Shown: positions 1-8,278 of the stretch, piece by piece
How positions within the stretch are numbered: position 1 is the first letter of the stretch
Layout of the letters: the number at the start of each line of letters is the position of its first letter
Assembly (NCBI GenBank): GCA_963767645.1
Contig: CAVYEW010000001.1
Coordinates: 62,001-126,000, forward strand
Length of the DNA: 64,000 bases
Reading direction: 5' to 3'
DNA from: DATFDN01 sp963767645
Lineage (GTDB): Bacteria > Pseudomonadota > Alphaproteobacteria > Acetobacterales > Acetobacteraceae
Notes under the pieces: generated by a model
The model's input: the letters and a program-made list of their open reading frames with translations, nothing else
What the model was told of the DNA's origin: nothing
Database searches by the model: none
Program-made: the position numbers and the translations under genes

Positions 1-80
1 CCGACCGGCAGCAACTCCTTGGAAAAGGCGAGCGGCTGGATGCGCGTGCCGGTGCCGGCGGCCGGGATGATGCCCCACAT
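1..80 (-). CDS. Sugar nucleotidyltransferase, N-terminal fragment (cut by window edge)
   Basis: The first 26 codons of a minus-strand gene are visible, starting with ATG at 80-78. The peptide opens with IIPAAGTGTRIQPLAFSKEL, the GxGTRxxPxxxxxxK signature of nucleotidyltransferases that join a sugar 1-phosphate to an NTP (RmlA or UTP-glucose-1-phosphate uridylyltransferase type). Which sugar or nucleotide cannot be told from so little. It lies two bases after the stop of the glycosyltransferase gene upstream, so the two probably form an operon for making and transferring an activated sugar. The rest of the gene lies outside the window. Confidence 0.75.
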   Translation of the reverse strand, partial: MWGIIPAAGTGTRIQPLAFSKELLPV

Positions 81-82
81 GC

Positions 83-1162
83 TCAGACCCTCTCGGAAGC
101 CGCGCTCTCCAGCGCGGTGATCAGCTCGGACGCCCGCCGCTGGGCGGTGTGCTCGGCCAGCACGCGCTCCCGGGCATCGCGCGCAATCGCGGCCAGGGTC
201 GCGTCCGACAGATCGAGGGCCGCCAGCGCGTCCTCGGTCGTGTGCGCGACCAGGATGTCGCGGCCGGGCTCGAAAAACTCGTCCAGGCCTGCCCACCCGT
301 CCGAGAGGATCGGAACCCCGCAGGCAGCGGCCTCGAACAGCCGGCCGGACGGGCAATACCCCATGCGCGCCATCGCCGCGCGGGTCACGTTTAAGGTCAG
401 CCGGCCGGAGGCGTAGAAGGAAGGATGCTCGGCGGGCGGCAGGTGGCGCACGAAGAAGATGTTCGCGGCCCAGGGAAAGTCGGCGGGGTATTGCGCCCCG
501 CCGATCAGGAAGCGTTGCCGCGGGCGGCGGTTCGCCGGGGCGATGAACAGCCGCTCCAGCGCCGCCTGTCGGTCGGCGGCGAAGGTGCCCAGGTAGGACA
601 GGTCGGCGCGGTACTGCGGGGCAGGCTTGGCCGGGCGGTGCACGGCCGGATCGACCGAGCCATACAGGGGCGCGACCCGGCCCGCGCCGAGATGCCGGCG
701 CAGACCAGCGAGCGCCTCGCCGCCCGTGTAGCTCAGCGCAAGATCGAAGCCGCCCAGCCCGTTGCGCGGAAGGTATTCGACATCCTCGCCAGCTTCGAAC
801 CGCGCCAGCGTGACCGGAGTGTCGAGATCGTAGAAGCAGCGCGCCGCCACGGCGCTGTCCAGCACCAAGGCGGAAGCTGCCCTGCCGTCCGGGCAGTACG
901 AGGTGACGATCGCCGCATCGGCCCCCTCCAGCGAACGCCGCGCCTCCGGCAGGACAGCGGCCCAATCCGTGTAGAGCACGAGGCGCGCTCCGTCCGGCAG
1001 AGCGTCCAGGTCGCGATGCTCGGCGTACCATGGCGCGTCGCGCTCGAAGAACACCACGCGATGACGCGCGCGCACCAGGGCGCCGATCAGCCCACGCCAG
1101 AGCGCGGCGTGGCCGTTCCCCCAGGAAGAGCTGACTGCCAGTCCAAAGACGACGAGGTTCAT
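83..1162 (-). CDS. Glycosyltransferase, CgeB-like
   Basis: A 359-residue protein starting MNLVVFGLAVSSSWGNGHA. The open frame runs further upstream, but the extension is Arg-rich and the hydrophobic first strand of a GT-B fold begins at this ATG. The C-terminal half has the GT-B donor-side pattern (FEAAACGVPILSDGWAGLDE followed by FEPGRDI), as in CgeB-like single-domain glycosyltransferases. It probably transfers a sugar to a surface glycan or protein in the cytoplasm; donor and acceptor are unknown. It sits directly upstream of a nucleotidyltransferase gene with a 2-base gap, which fits a shared sugar pathway. Identification is by motif only. Confidence 0.7.
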   Translation of the reverse strand: MNLVVFGLAVSSSWGNGHAALWRGLIGALVRARHRVVFFERDAPWYAEHRDLDALPDGARLVLYTDWAAVLPEARRSLEGADAAIVTSYCPDGRAASALVLDSAVAARCFYDLDTPVTLARFEAGEDVEYLPRNGLGGFDLALSYTGGEALAGLRRHLGAGRVAPLYGSVDPAVHRPAKPAPQYRADLSYLGTFAADRQAALERLFIAPANRRPRQRFLIGGAQYPADFPWAANIFFVRHLPPAEHPSFYASGRLTLNVTRAAMARMGYCPSGRLFEAAACGVPILSDGWAGLDEFFEPGRDILVAHTTEDALAALDLSDATLAAIARDARERVLAEHTAQRRASELITALESAASERV

Positions 1163-1239
1163 GCGGCTCGCTGAACGTTCCAGGAAGACGGATGTTTCAC
1201 TCTGCGCGCCAGCAACACGCCTGCGTGACCCCGACCCCC

Positions 1240-2364
1240 TCAATGGGCGTGCCCGGCCTGTTCCTCGATCCGCTCGGCGAGCCTGTGGCTCAGGAAGGCC
1301 GTCACCGCTGCCTCTTCGGCGGTGAGGCCGGAGCCGGGCTGCGCCAACTGGTCGTCGGCGCGGCGCTTGAGGGCTTCCAGCAGCGAGCCGTCGAGATAGC
1401 CGTCGAAGATGGCCGGGTGGATGTAGCATTTGCGGCAGATCGCCGGGGTGTTGCCCAGCATCTGCGACACCGCCTCGACGGCATGGACCACGTTCTTCTT
1501 GGCGGCTGCCTGGGTATCGAAGGCCTGCAACTCGTGTAGAGCAAGGGCAGCGAGGTTGGTTGCCGCCCAGGTACGAAAGTCCTTGGCCGTTATCTCCTCG
1601 CCGGAAATGTCGCGCAGATAGTCGTTCACGTCGTGCGAGCTGATCGGGTGAGTCTCGCCGTCGTGGTCGATGAAGTGGAACAGCTCCTGGCCAGGGAGAT
1701 CCTGCAGCCGGCGGACGATGCCGGCCAGCCGGCGGTCATTGAGGTCGATGTGGTGCTCGATCCCGTGCTTGCCGCGGAAATCGAAGTGCAGCGAGCCCCC
1801 CTTGACCGTCACATGCCGCTTCTTGCGTAGCGTGGTCAGGCCGAAGCTCTTGTTGGTTTTCGCGTATTCCTCGTTGCCGACGCGCATCAGCGTCGTCTCC
1901 AGCAGACGGACGATCGCCGCCAGCACCTTCTCGCGCGGCAGGCCATGCCGCGACAGATCCTGGTCCACGCGCTGGCGGATCACCGGCAGCACACGGCCGA
2001 AGATCAGCATTTTGGTGTATTTCGCTTCGTCGCGGACCGTGCGCCAGCGCGGGTGATAGCGGTACTGCTTGCGCCCGCGCGCATCGCGCCCTACCGCCTG
2101 CAAATGCCCGTTCGGGTCCGGACAGATCCAGACATCCTCATAGGCCGGGGGAATCGCCAGCTTGTGGATGCGCGCGATCGTCTCCTCGTCGGTTATCGTG
2201 TGCCCCTTCGGGTGGATATAGTTGAACCCTTTAGGGGTGCGGACGCGCCGGATTCCCGGACGGCGGTCACTGACATAACGAAGATGGGCCGCCTTCGCGG
2301 CGGCCTTTAGATCCTCAATGGAGGTGCCACTCTCCGGCACCTCCAGGCTGAGCTCGTCGGACAT
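1240..2364 (-). CDS. DNA topoisomerase IB (poxvirus/eukaryote-like)
   Basis: A 374-residue type IB topoisomerase, the normal length for the bacterial family. It relaxes supercoils by a 3'-phosphotyrosine intermediate without ATP. The N-terminal domain has the typical stretch IRRVRTPKGFNYIHPKG, and the catalytic domain contains MRVGNEEYAKTNKSFGLTTL with its active-site Arg. The nucleophilic Tyr is in CRKCYIHPAIF near residue 314. No partner gene is evident: the neighbouring glycosyltransferase and DUF4142 genes are separated by short gaps and look unrelated. In bacteria this enzyme is an accessory gene, often beside stress and repair genes. Confidence 0.93.
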   Translation of the reverse strand: MSDELSLEVPESGTSIEDLKAAAKAAHLRYVSDRRPGIRRVRTPKGFNYIHPKGHTITDEETIARIHKLAIPPAYEDVWICPDPNGHLQAVGRDARGRKQYRYHPRWRTVRDEAKYTKMLIFGRVLPVIRQRVDQDLSRHGLPREKVLAAIVRLLETTLMRVGNEEYAKTNKSFGLTTLRKKRHVTVKGGSLHFDFRGKHGIEHHIDLNDRRLAGIVRRLQDLPGQELFHFIDHDGETHPISSHDVNDYLRDISGEEITAKDFRTWAATNLAALALHELQAFDTQAAAKKNVVHAVEAVSQMLGNTPAICRKCYIHPAIFDGYLDGSLLEALKRRADDQLAQPGSGLTAEEAAVTAFLSHRLAERIEEQAGHAH

Positions 2365-2403
2365 CGGTAGGGAAGGGTGCGGCTGCGCCGCGCGACTGCC
2401 AGG

Positions 2404-2913
2404 TTAGCCCGCGTTCTGCGCCGTTTGCGCCATCTGCAGGTGCTTCTGCAGGACCGGCAGGTTGGTTTGGGCGAAATTGCGCAACGCCTGATCCTGGGTG
2501 TTCTGGACCTCGTTCTGGAACAGCTGGATCATCTTCATGTGATCCTGCACCTGCTGGGTCGCGAACTGCTTGTCGAACTGCGCGCCGCTCAGGTTGCGCA
2601 TCTGCTGCATGTCTTGCTGCTGCTCCTGATCCGGAGACTGAGGCAGCATGAAGCCCTGCTGCTGCGCGATCTGCTTGAGCTGGTCGTTCGCCTTCGTATG
2701 ATCGGCGACCATCGTCTGGCCAAGCTGCTTGACGGCGGAAGACGCGCCGCGCTGCTCCGCAAGCTGACCGGCTTGGACCTCCTCCAATCCTCCCTGTGCT
2801 GCCTGCCTGACGAATTGTTCATCCTGAGCGGAAAGCTGTGCAGCGCTGGCGGTGCCGAGGGCAAAGCCGACCAGGCTGGCGGCGGCGAGTGCGAGAGGCA
2901 GTTTCTTCATCAA
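2404..2913 (-). CDS. DUF4142 exported ferritin-like protein
   Basis: A 169-residue protein with a signal peptide (MMKKLPLALAAASLVGFALG, cleavage likely after ASA near residue 25). The mature part is Gln-rich and almost wholly helical, with the DUF4142 pattern DEQFVRQAAQGGLEEVQAGQ early, then VKQLGQTMVADHTKANDQL, and a final QDHMKMIQLFQNEVQ helix. The family is a periplasmic ferritin-like four-helix bundle with no proven activity, often linked to stress or envelope genes. The second Met (codon 2) could also be the start. It is transcribed away from the DUF255 gene at 3043. Confidence 0.88.
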   Translation of the reverse strand: MMKKLPLALAAASLVGFALGTASAAQLSAQDEQFVRQAAQGGLEEVQAGQLAEQRGASSAVKQLGQTMVADHTKANDQLKQIAQQQGFMLPQSPDQEQQQDMQQMRNLSGAQFDKQFATQQVQDHMKMIQLFQNEVQNTQDQALRNFAQTNLPVLQKHLQMAQTAQNAG

Positions 2914-3042
2914 GGCAGTCCTTCCTTTGTGTGGGCCCGAACGTCGGGCCGCAGTCCCGGTTGCGCCGGCGGCCCGGCGAGGGTTCCGTACCCCCTCGGA
3001 TCACCCCATCTGCATTGCGTTGCCGCCGCGAGGACTGCCTGA

Positions 3043-5064
3043 ATGGCCGAGGCCGCCAACCTGCTCCGCCAGGAGACTTCCCCCTACCTGCTCCAGCACG
3101 CCGACAATCCGGTGCATTGGCGTCCCTGGGGCGCGGCGGCGCTCGCCGAGGCGCGGGAGACGGGCAAGCCCATCCTGCTATCGGTCGGCTACGCCGCCTG
3201 CCATTGGTGCCACGTCATGGCCCACGAGTCCTTCGAGGACGCCGAGACGGCCGCGCTGATGAACAAGCTGTTCGTCAACATCAAGGTTGATCGCGAGGAG
3301 CGGCCGGACATCGACCACCTCTATATGTCCGCCCTGCACGCGACCGGCGAAGCGGGCGGCTGGCCGCTGACCATGTTCCTCGCCCCCGATGGGGCGCCGT
3401 TCTGGGGCGGCACCTATTTCCCGCCGGAGCCGCGCTGGGGACGGCCATCGTTCCGTCAGGTGTTGCAGGCAGTGGCAGACGCCTACGCCTCCGATGCCGA
3501 GATGGTGCGCCACAACACGGCGGCGCTGCGCCAGGCGGTCTCGCGGATCTCCGCTGCCGCGCCGGGCAATTTGCCCGGCCCGTCCGAGTTGGACGCCGCC
3601 TCCCGCACACTGCTCGGGCTGACCGACCCCGACCAGGGCGGATTGCGCGGCGCGCCCAAGTTTCCCAACCCGCCTATCCTCCGCTTTCTGTGGCAAGATG
3701 CGTTCCGCACCGGAACCGCTGCGGGCCGGGAGGCGCTGCACCTGATGCTCCAGCGCATGTCGCAGGGTGGCATCTACGACCATCTCGGCGGCGGCTATGC
3801 CCGCTACTCCACCGACGCGGTATGGCTGGTGCCGCATTTCGAAAAAATGCTGTACGACAATGCCCAGCTGCTCGAGTTGCTGGCCTTCGCCCACGCCGAC
3901 CGTCCCGATCCGCTGTACGTCGCGCGCGCGGAGGAGACCGTGGGCTGGATGATCCGCGACATGACCGCCGACGGTGCCGCCTTCGCCGCCTCCGAGGATG
4001 CCGACAGCGAGGGCGAGGAGGGCCGGTTCTACGTCTGGAGCGAGGCCGAGATCGACCGGCTTCTCGGCGCGGACGCGGCGGAGTTCAAAGCGGCCTACGA
4101 CGTCACCCATGACGGAAACTGGGAAGGCCGCACGATTCTGCGCCGGCTGACCGCCTTCGGCGATGCGGCGCAGGAGGCGCGGCTGGCGCGGGCGCGCGCG
4201 GTGCTGTTCGAGGCACGGGCCCAGCGGGTGCGACCCGGTCGCGACGACAAGGTGCTTGCCGACTGGAACGGCTTGGCCGTCGCCGCCCTGACGCGGGCCG
4301 CTTCCGTCTTCGGCCGCACGGAGTGGCTCGCCCGCGCCATTCGCAGCTTCGACGACGTGCTGACGCGGCTAGGTGGCCCGGATGGGCGCGTGCAGCACGC
4401 CTGGCGTCTGGGTCGGGTGACTGCATCCGGGTTGCTGGAGGATCAGGCGGCGCTGGCGCGCGCGGCGCTGACGCTGCACGAGGCAACCGGCGCGCCCGAG
4501 CGGCTGACCCAGGCAGCGCGGCTCGCCGAAGCCGCGCTGGCACACTTCGCCGACGGCCAGGGAGGTTTCTTCACCACCGCCGACGACGCGACCGACATTC
4601 CGCTCTCCCGTCCGCGTGCGGCGGGCGACAACGCCACGCCGTCCGGGAACGGGATGCTCGCGGAGGCGTTCGCGCGGCTTCACCACCTGACCGGCCAATC
4701 CGCTTGGCGAACCCGCGCCGAGGCGGTGCTCCGCGCCTTCTCCGGCAACCGCGACCAGTTCGCCACCATGCCGACGCTGCTCGCCGCCGCCGACCTTCTG
4801 GAGGAGGCGGCAAGCGTAGTGATCGTCGGCTCCCCGGACCATCCCGCGACCGAGGCGCTGGCTGCCGCCGCGCTGGCGGCGGCCGATCCGGCTGTCGTGG
4901 TGCTGCGCGCGCCCGCCCCGGAAGCGCTGCCGACGGAACACCCAGCCTACGGCAAGACCGCCGGCGAGAGCGGCGCGGCCGCATATTTGTGCCGTCACAG
5001 TATTTGCGGGTTGCCGGTCAGCGATCCGGCGGCGCTGGCAAGGACGTTGCGCAGCCGGTCCTAG
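3043..5064 (+). CDS. Thioredoxin-domain protein, DUF255/YyaL family
   Basis: A 673-residue protein, full length for the YyaL/SPATA20 family. It starts LLRQETSPYLLQHADNPVHW, the family hallmark, followed by a thioredoxin-like fold with the motif CHWCHVMAHESFED near residue 53. The remainder resembles an (alpha/alpha)6 barrel of N-acylglucosamine-2-epimerase type, with HLGGGYARYSTDAVWLVPHF and KVLADWNGLAVAALTRA. The enzymatic role is not established; a redox or sugar-modifying function is often suggested. It is cytoplasmic, with no signal peptide. The alkyltransferase gene follows 67 bases later on the same strand. Confidence 0.9.
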   Translation: MAEAANLLRQETSPYLLQHADNPVHWRPWGAAALAEARETGKPILLSVGYAACHWCHVMAHESFEDAETAALMNKLFVNIKVDREERPDIDHLYMSALHATGEAGGWPLTMFLAPDGAPFWGGTYFPPEPRWGRPSFRQVLQAVADAYASDAEMVRHNTAALRQAVSRISAAAPGNLPGPSELDAASRTLLGLTDPDQGGLRGAPKFPNPPILRFLWQDAFRTGTAAGREALHLMLQRMSQGGIYDHLGGGYARYSTDAVWLVPHFEKMLYDNAQLLELLAFAHADRPDPLYVARAEETVGWMIRDMTADGAAFAASEDADSEGEEGRFYVWSEAEIDRLLGADAAEFKAAYDVTHDGNWEGRTILRRLTAFGDAAQEARLARARAVLFEARAQRVRPGRDDKVLADWNGLAVAALTRAASVFGRTEWLARAIRSFDDVLTRLGGPDGRVQHAWRLGRVTASGLLEDQAALARAALTLHEATGAPERLTQAARLAEAALAHFADGQGGFFTTADDATDIPLSRPRAAGDNATPSGNGMLAEAFARLHHLTGQSAWRTRAEAVLRAFSGNRDQFATMPTLLAAADLLEEAASVVIVGSPDHPATEALAAAALAAADPAVVVLRAPAPEALPTEHPAYGKTAGESGAAAYLCRHSICGLPVSDPAALARTLRSRS

Positions 5065-5131
5065 GCGGCTGGCCTTGACAGCCGCCCCGGCCCGGTCTGC
5101 CATCCGCCGCCCGTAACCGTAGCGGCCCCGC

Positions 5132-5593
5132 TTGCCTCAACTTTCCCTGCACAGCCCCATCGGCGATCTGACCCTGTCGGAGGAGGCCGGGTCCATCGTC
5201 GCGCTCGACTGGGGCTGGGGGCGCGATCAGACCGAGACGCCGGTGCTTTGCGCCGCCCGGGACCAGCTTTTCGCCTATTTCGACGGCGCGCTGAGCCGAT
5301 TCGACCTGAAGCTCGATCCGCCGGGCACCTTGTATCAGCGGCGGGTCTGGCAGGCGTTGCACGCCATTCCCTATGGGCGGACGCAGACCTATACGGAGAT
5401 CGCGGCGCGCGCCGGCGGGGTAGCCCGAGCCGTGGGACAGGCCAATCGAGTCAACCCTATTCCGATCCTGATCCCTTGCCACCGCGTCGTGGCAGCCGAC
5501 GGACTCGGCGGTTACTCGGGTGGCGAGGGGCTCACCGCGAAACGCTGGCTGCTCGCCCTCGAGGCACGCACCATCGACGGAGAACGTGCATGA
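5132..5593 (+). CDS. ogt: Methylated-DNA--protein-cysteine methyltransferase
   Basis: A 153-residue suicide alkyltransferase that removes O6-alkyl groups from guanine. The acceptor Cys is in IPCHRVVAADGLGGYSGG near residue 116, and the DNA-binding wing contains VWQALHAIPYGRTQTYTEIA. The N-terminal domain is short and lacks the zinc-binding Ada part, so this is an Ogt-type stand-alone enzyme. The start is a TTG at 5132; no ATG gives a complete N-terminus. Its stop overlaps the next gene's start by 4 bases (ATGA), so the two are co-translated. Confidence 0.9.
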   Translation: MPQLSLHSPIGDLTLSEEAGSIVALDWGWGRDQTETPVLCAARDQLFAYFDGALSRFDLKLDPPGTLYQRRVWQALHAIPYGRTQTYTEIAARAGGVARAVGQANRVNPIPILIPCHRVVAADGLGGYSGGEGLTAKRWLLALEARTIDGERA

Positions 5594-6564
5594 CCAAGGC
5601 CATCCGCATCCACGCTTATGGCGGCCCGGAGGTGATGAAGTGGGAGGACGTGCCCGCGCCGGAGGCCGGCCCCGGAGAGGCACTGGTCAAGCAGGAGGCG
5701 GTGGGCCTCAACTACATCGACGTCTACTTCCGGACCGGGCTCTACAAGGCACCGTCGATGCCGGCCACCATCGGGATGGAGGGCGCCGGGACCGTGACCG
5801 CCGTCGGTCCGGGCGTCACTGAGGTCAAGGCCGGCGACCGGGTTGCCTATGCCGGCGGGACCATCGGCGCCTACGCCGCCGAGCGCGTGATCGCCGCCGA
5901 CCGGCTGGTGCGCGTGCCGGCGGGGATCGACCTCCAGACTGCGGCGGCGATGATGCTGCAGGGCTTGACGACGCAGTACCTGATCCGGCGCACCTATCGC
6001 GTGAAGCCCGGCGATACCATTCTGCTGCACGCGGCAGCCGGAGGAGTCGGACTGCTGCTCTGCCAATGGGCCAAGCATCTCGGCGCCACCGTGATCGGTG
6101 TGGTCTCGACGCCGGAGAAGGCGGAGCTTGCCCGCTCCTTCGGCGCGGCGCACGCGCTGGTGGGGAACGCGAATCTCGCCGCCGAGGTGAAGCGCATCAC
6201 CGGGGGGGCCATGGTGCCCGTGGTCTATGACAGCGTCGGCAAGGACACGTTCATGGCCAGCCTGGACTGCCTTGCCCCGCTCGGCTTGATGGTGAGCTTC
6301 GGCAACGCCTCCGGGCCGGTGCCGCCAGTCGATATTTCCGTCCTGTCCGCCAAGGGCAGCCTCTATCTGACCCGCCCCACCCTGGCGAGCTACACGGCCA
6401 AGCGCGCCGATCTGGAGGCCGCGGCCAAGGAACTGTTCGACGTCGTCGGCGTCGGAGCGGTGAAGATCAACGTCAATCAGACCTTCCCTCTCAAGGACGC
6501 GGCACGGGCCCACGAGGCATTGGAGGCACGGCGTACCACCGGCAGCACGGTGCTGCTGCCCTGA
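5590..6564 (+). CDS. NADPH:quinone oxidoreductase, zinc-independent MDR family
   Basis: A 324-residue medium-chain reductase of the quinone oxidoreductase branch. It has the GroES-like half (GLNYIDVYFRTGLYKAPSMP, then GDRVAYAGG) and the Rossmann half with the nucleotide-binding run LLHAAAGGVGLLLCQWAK. The Cys/His zinc ligands of alcohol dehydrogenases are absent, as expected for Qor. It most likely reduces quinones or enals with NADPH in the cytosol. The ATG at 5590 overlaps the end of the alkyltransferase gene by 4 bases, pairing DNA repair with detoxification. Confidence 0.92.
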   Translation: MTKAIRIHAYGGPEVMKWEDVPAPEAGPGEALVKQEAVGLNYIDVYFRTGLYKAPSMPATIGMEGAGTVTAVGPGVTEVKAGDRVAYAGGTIGAYAAERVIAADRLVRVPAGIDLQTAAAMMLQGLTTQYLIRRTYRVKPGDTILLHAAAGGVGLLLCQWAKHLGATVIGVVSTPEKAELARSFGAAHALVGNANLAAEVKRITGGAMVPVVYDSVGKDTFMASLDCLAPLGLMVSFGNASGPVPPVDISVLSAKGSLYLTRPTLASYTAKRADLEAAAKELFDVVGVGAVKINVNQTFPLKDAARAHEALEARRTTGSTVLLP

Positions 6565-6635
6565 GCCAGGCCGGACGAACTCCCACCGCTTCGGGCGGAC
6601 GGACGCGCGTCTCTCGCCGATCACGCATCACCGCG

Positions 6636-8126
6636 ATGATCGTCGCCTGCGCGCTGTTCATGCAGAACCTGGATTCGACAGTCATCGCCACGGCGCTGCC
6701 GGTGATGGCAAAGGCGTTCGGCTCCGACCCGGTGCATATGAACGTCGCGCTGACCGCGTACTTGCTGAGCGTCGCGGTGTTCATCCCGGCCAGCGGCTGG
6801 GTGGCGGATCGGTTCGGCTCGCGCCGCGTGTTCTGTGCTTCCATCGCCGTGTTCACGGTGGGATCGGTGCTGTGCGGCCGCGCCGACACGCTCGCCTTTC
6901 TGGTCGCCGCCCGTATCCTGCAAGGCGTCGGCGGAGCCATGATGGTTCCCGTGGGCCGGCTGGTGTTGCTGCGCACCGTGGCGCGCAGCGAGCTGGTGGC
7001 GGCAATGGCCTGGCTCACCGTCCCTGCCCTGCTCGGCCCGGTGGTGGGGCCGCCGCTCGGCGGGTTCATCGTCACCTACGCCTCATGGCGATGGATCTTC
7101 GACATCAACGTGCCGATCGGGATCATCGGCATCGTCCTGGTCCTGCTCTTCATCGAAGAGGTGCGCGAGCCGCCAAAGGGAGCGTTCGACGCGCGCGGGC
7201 TGGTGCTCTCGGGGGTGGCGCTGTCGGGGCTGATGTTCGGGCTGGAGACGGCCGGCCGCGGCGTGATCGCGCCCACAATCACCGCCGGACTGGTCTCGGC
7301 GGGTCTGCTCGCCGGGATTTTCTATGTGCTGCACGCGCGGCGCCATCCGGCGCCGTTGCTTGACCTGTCGCTGCTCCGGCTGCCCTGCTTCGGCGTCGCG
7401 CTGGGGTCGATGATGCCGTTCCGCGTCGGTATCGGCGCCATCCCGTTCCTGCTGCCGCTGATGCTGCAGGTAGGCTTCGGGCGCACGGCGGCCCAGAGCG
7501 GGATGGTCACGTTCGCCAGCTCGGCGGGCGCTCTGGTGATGAAGCCGGTGGCGCAGCGCATGCTGCGGCTGTTCGGGTTCCGCGACACGCTGATCTGGAA
7601 CGGGCTCCTTTCGGCAATGCTGCTCGCCGTTTCCGCGGCGTTCCGCCCGACCTGGCCGGCGGCGGCGATCTATGCCGCGCTGCTGATCGGCGGGTTCTTC
7701 CGCTCGCTCCAGTTCACCGCCTACAGCACGCTTGCCTATGGCGACGTGCCGCGCGATCGGGTCAGCGCCGCGACCAGCCTCTACACTGCCGGCCAGCAGC
7801 TCGCCGCGACCGTCGGCATCTCGGCGGGCGCGGCGGCGCTGGAGGGCGCAATGGCGTTCTCGGGGCGCGGCACGCCGACGGTATGGGATTTCAGCGTGGC
7901 GTTCCTCGCAGTCTCTGTGCTCATGCTCGCCGCCGTGCCGGTCGCGTTCCTTATGCCACGCGAGGCCGGCGACGATCTGGCCGGGCGCGAGCGGGCTGCG
8001 CCGGAGCCGCCTGCCCCTTCCCCCGGCCCCCTCTCGCAAGGGGAGGAGGAGGCGTTTGGGCGTGTCAGGAAACCGGGCGCGCTCACGACCGGGCGGAATG
8101 CCTCGCCGGCTGGAGTAAGCCGATAA
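6636..8126 (+). CDS. MFS transporter, DHA2 (14-helix) drug-resistance type
   Basis: A 496-residue permease of the EmrB/QacA family. It opens with MQNLDSTVIATALPVMAKAF (motif D1), followed by GWVADRFGSRRVF (motif A) and RILQGVGGAMMVPVGRLVLL (motifs B/C). It probably exports drugs or metabolites using the proton gradient. The first helix starts at residue 1, so the true start may be a little upstream. The last 45 residues or so (from PEPPAPSPGPLS on) are not transporter sequence: they translate a palindromic GC-rich repeat, suggesting that the original stop was lost and the frame now reads through. Confidence 0.88.
   Translation: MIVACALFMQNLDSTVIATALPVMAKAFGSDPVHMNVALTAYLLSVAVFIPASGWVADRFGSRRVFCASIAVFTVGSVLCGRADTLAFLVAARILQGVGGAMMVPVGRLVLLRTVARSELVAAMAWLTVPALLGPVVGPPLGGFIVTYASWRWIFDINVPIGIIGIVLVLLFIEEVREPPKGAFDARGLVLSGVALSGLMFGLETAGRGVIAPTITAGLVSAGLLAGIFYVLHARRHPAPLLDLSLLRLPCFGVALGSMMPFRVGIGAIPFLLPLMLQVGFGRTAAQSGMVTFASSAGALVMKPVAQRMLRLFGFRDTLIWNGLLSAMLLAVSAAFRPTWPAAAIYAALLIGGFFRSLQFTAYSTLAYGDVPRDRVSAATSLYTAGQQLAATVGISAGAAALEGAMAFSGRGTPTVWDFSVAFLAVSVLMLAAVPVAFLMPREAGDDLAGRERAAPEPPAPSPGPLSQGEEEAFGRVRKPGALTTGRNASPAGVSR
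8012..8049. repeat. GC-rich REP-like palindrome
   Basis: The stretch CCCCTCTCGCAAGGGG (8028-8043) can form a 5-bp hairpin, CCCCT/AGGGG, with a 6-base loop, next to C-rich and AGG-rich flanks. It resembles the CCCTCTCCCGCAAGGGGAGAGGG-like extragenic repeats common in GC-rich Proteobacteria. It is translated within the C-terminal end of the upstream MFS gene, which is unusual for such elements. Copy number elsewhere is unknown. Confidence 0.45.
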
Positions 8127-8233
8127 TCGTGGCCTGCCCCGTCCGCGCAGCGGCGACGCCCATCGGTGCCGTGATCCTCGAGTTCCCACAGCCGCGTCAA
8201 TTCGGATACGATCCTGGACACCTTACCCTTGCA
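8084..8233 (-). pseudogene. Possible remnant of a winged-helix regulator
   Basis: On the minus strand this stretch translates as CKGKVSRIVSELTRLWELED and, further on, DYRLTPAGEAFRPVV. The pattern of a recognition helix with KVSRIVSELTRL, then a wing ending in YRLTPAGEA, is typical of winged-helix regulators of MarR or HxlR style. There is no start of a complete domain and no further homologous sequence on either side, so it looks like a short leftover. The assignment is from pattern only and could be coincidental. Confidence 0.3.
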
Positions 8234-8278
8234 GGGACCGCACCTGCTCGCCTGCGCTGAACCGCAACCGGGGCGGCG

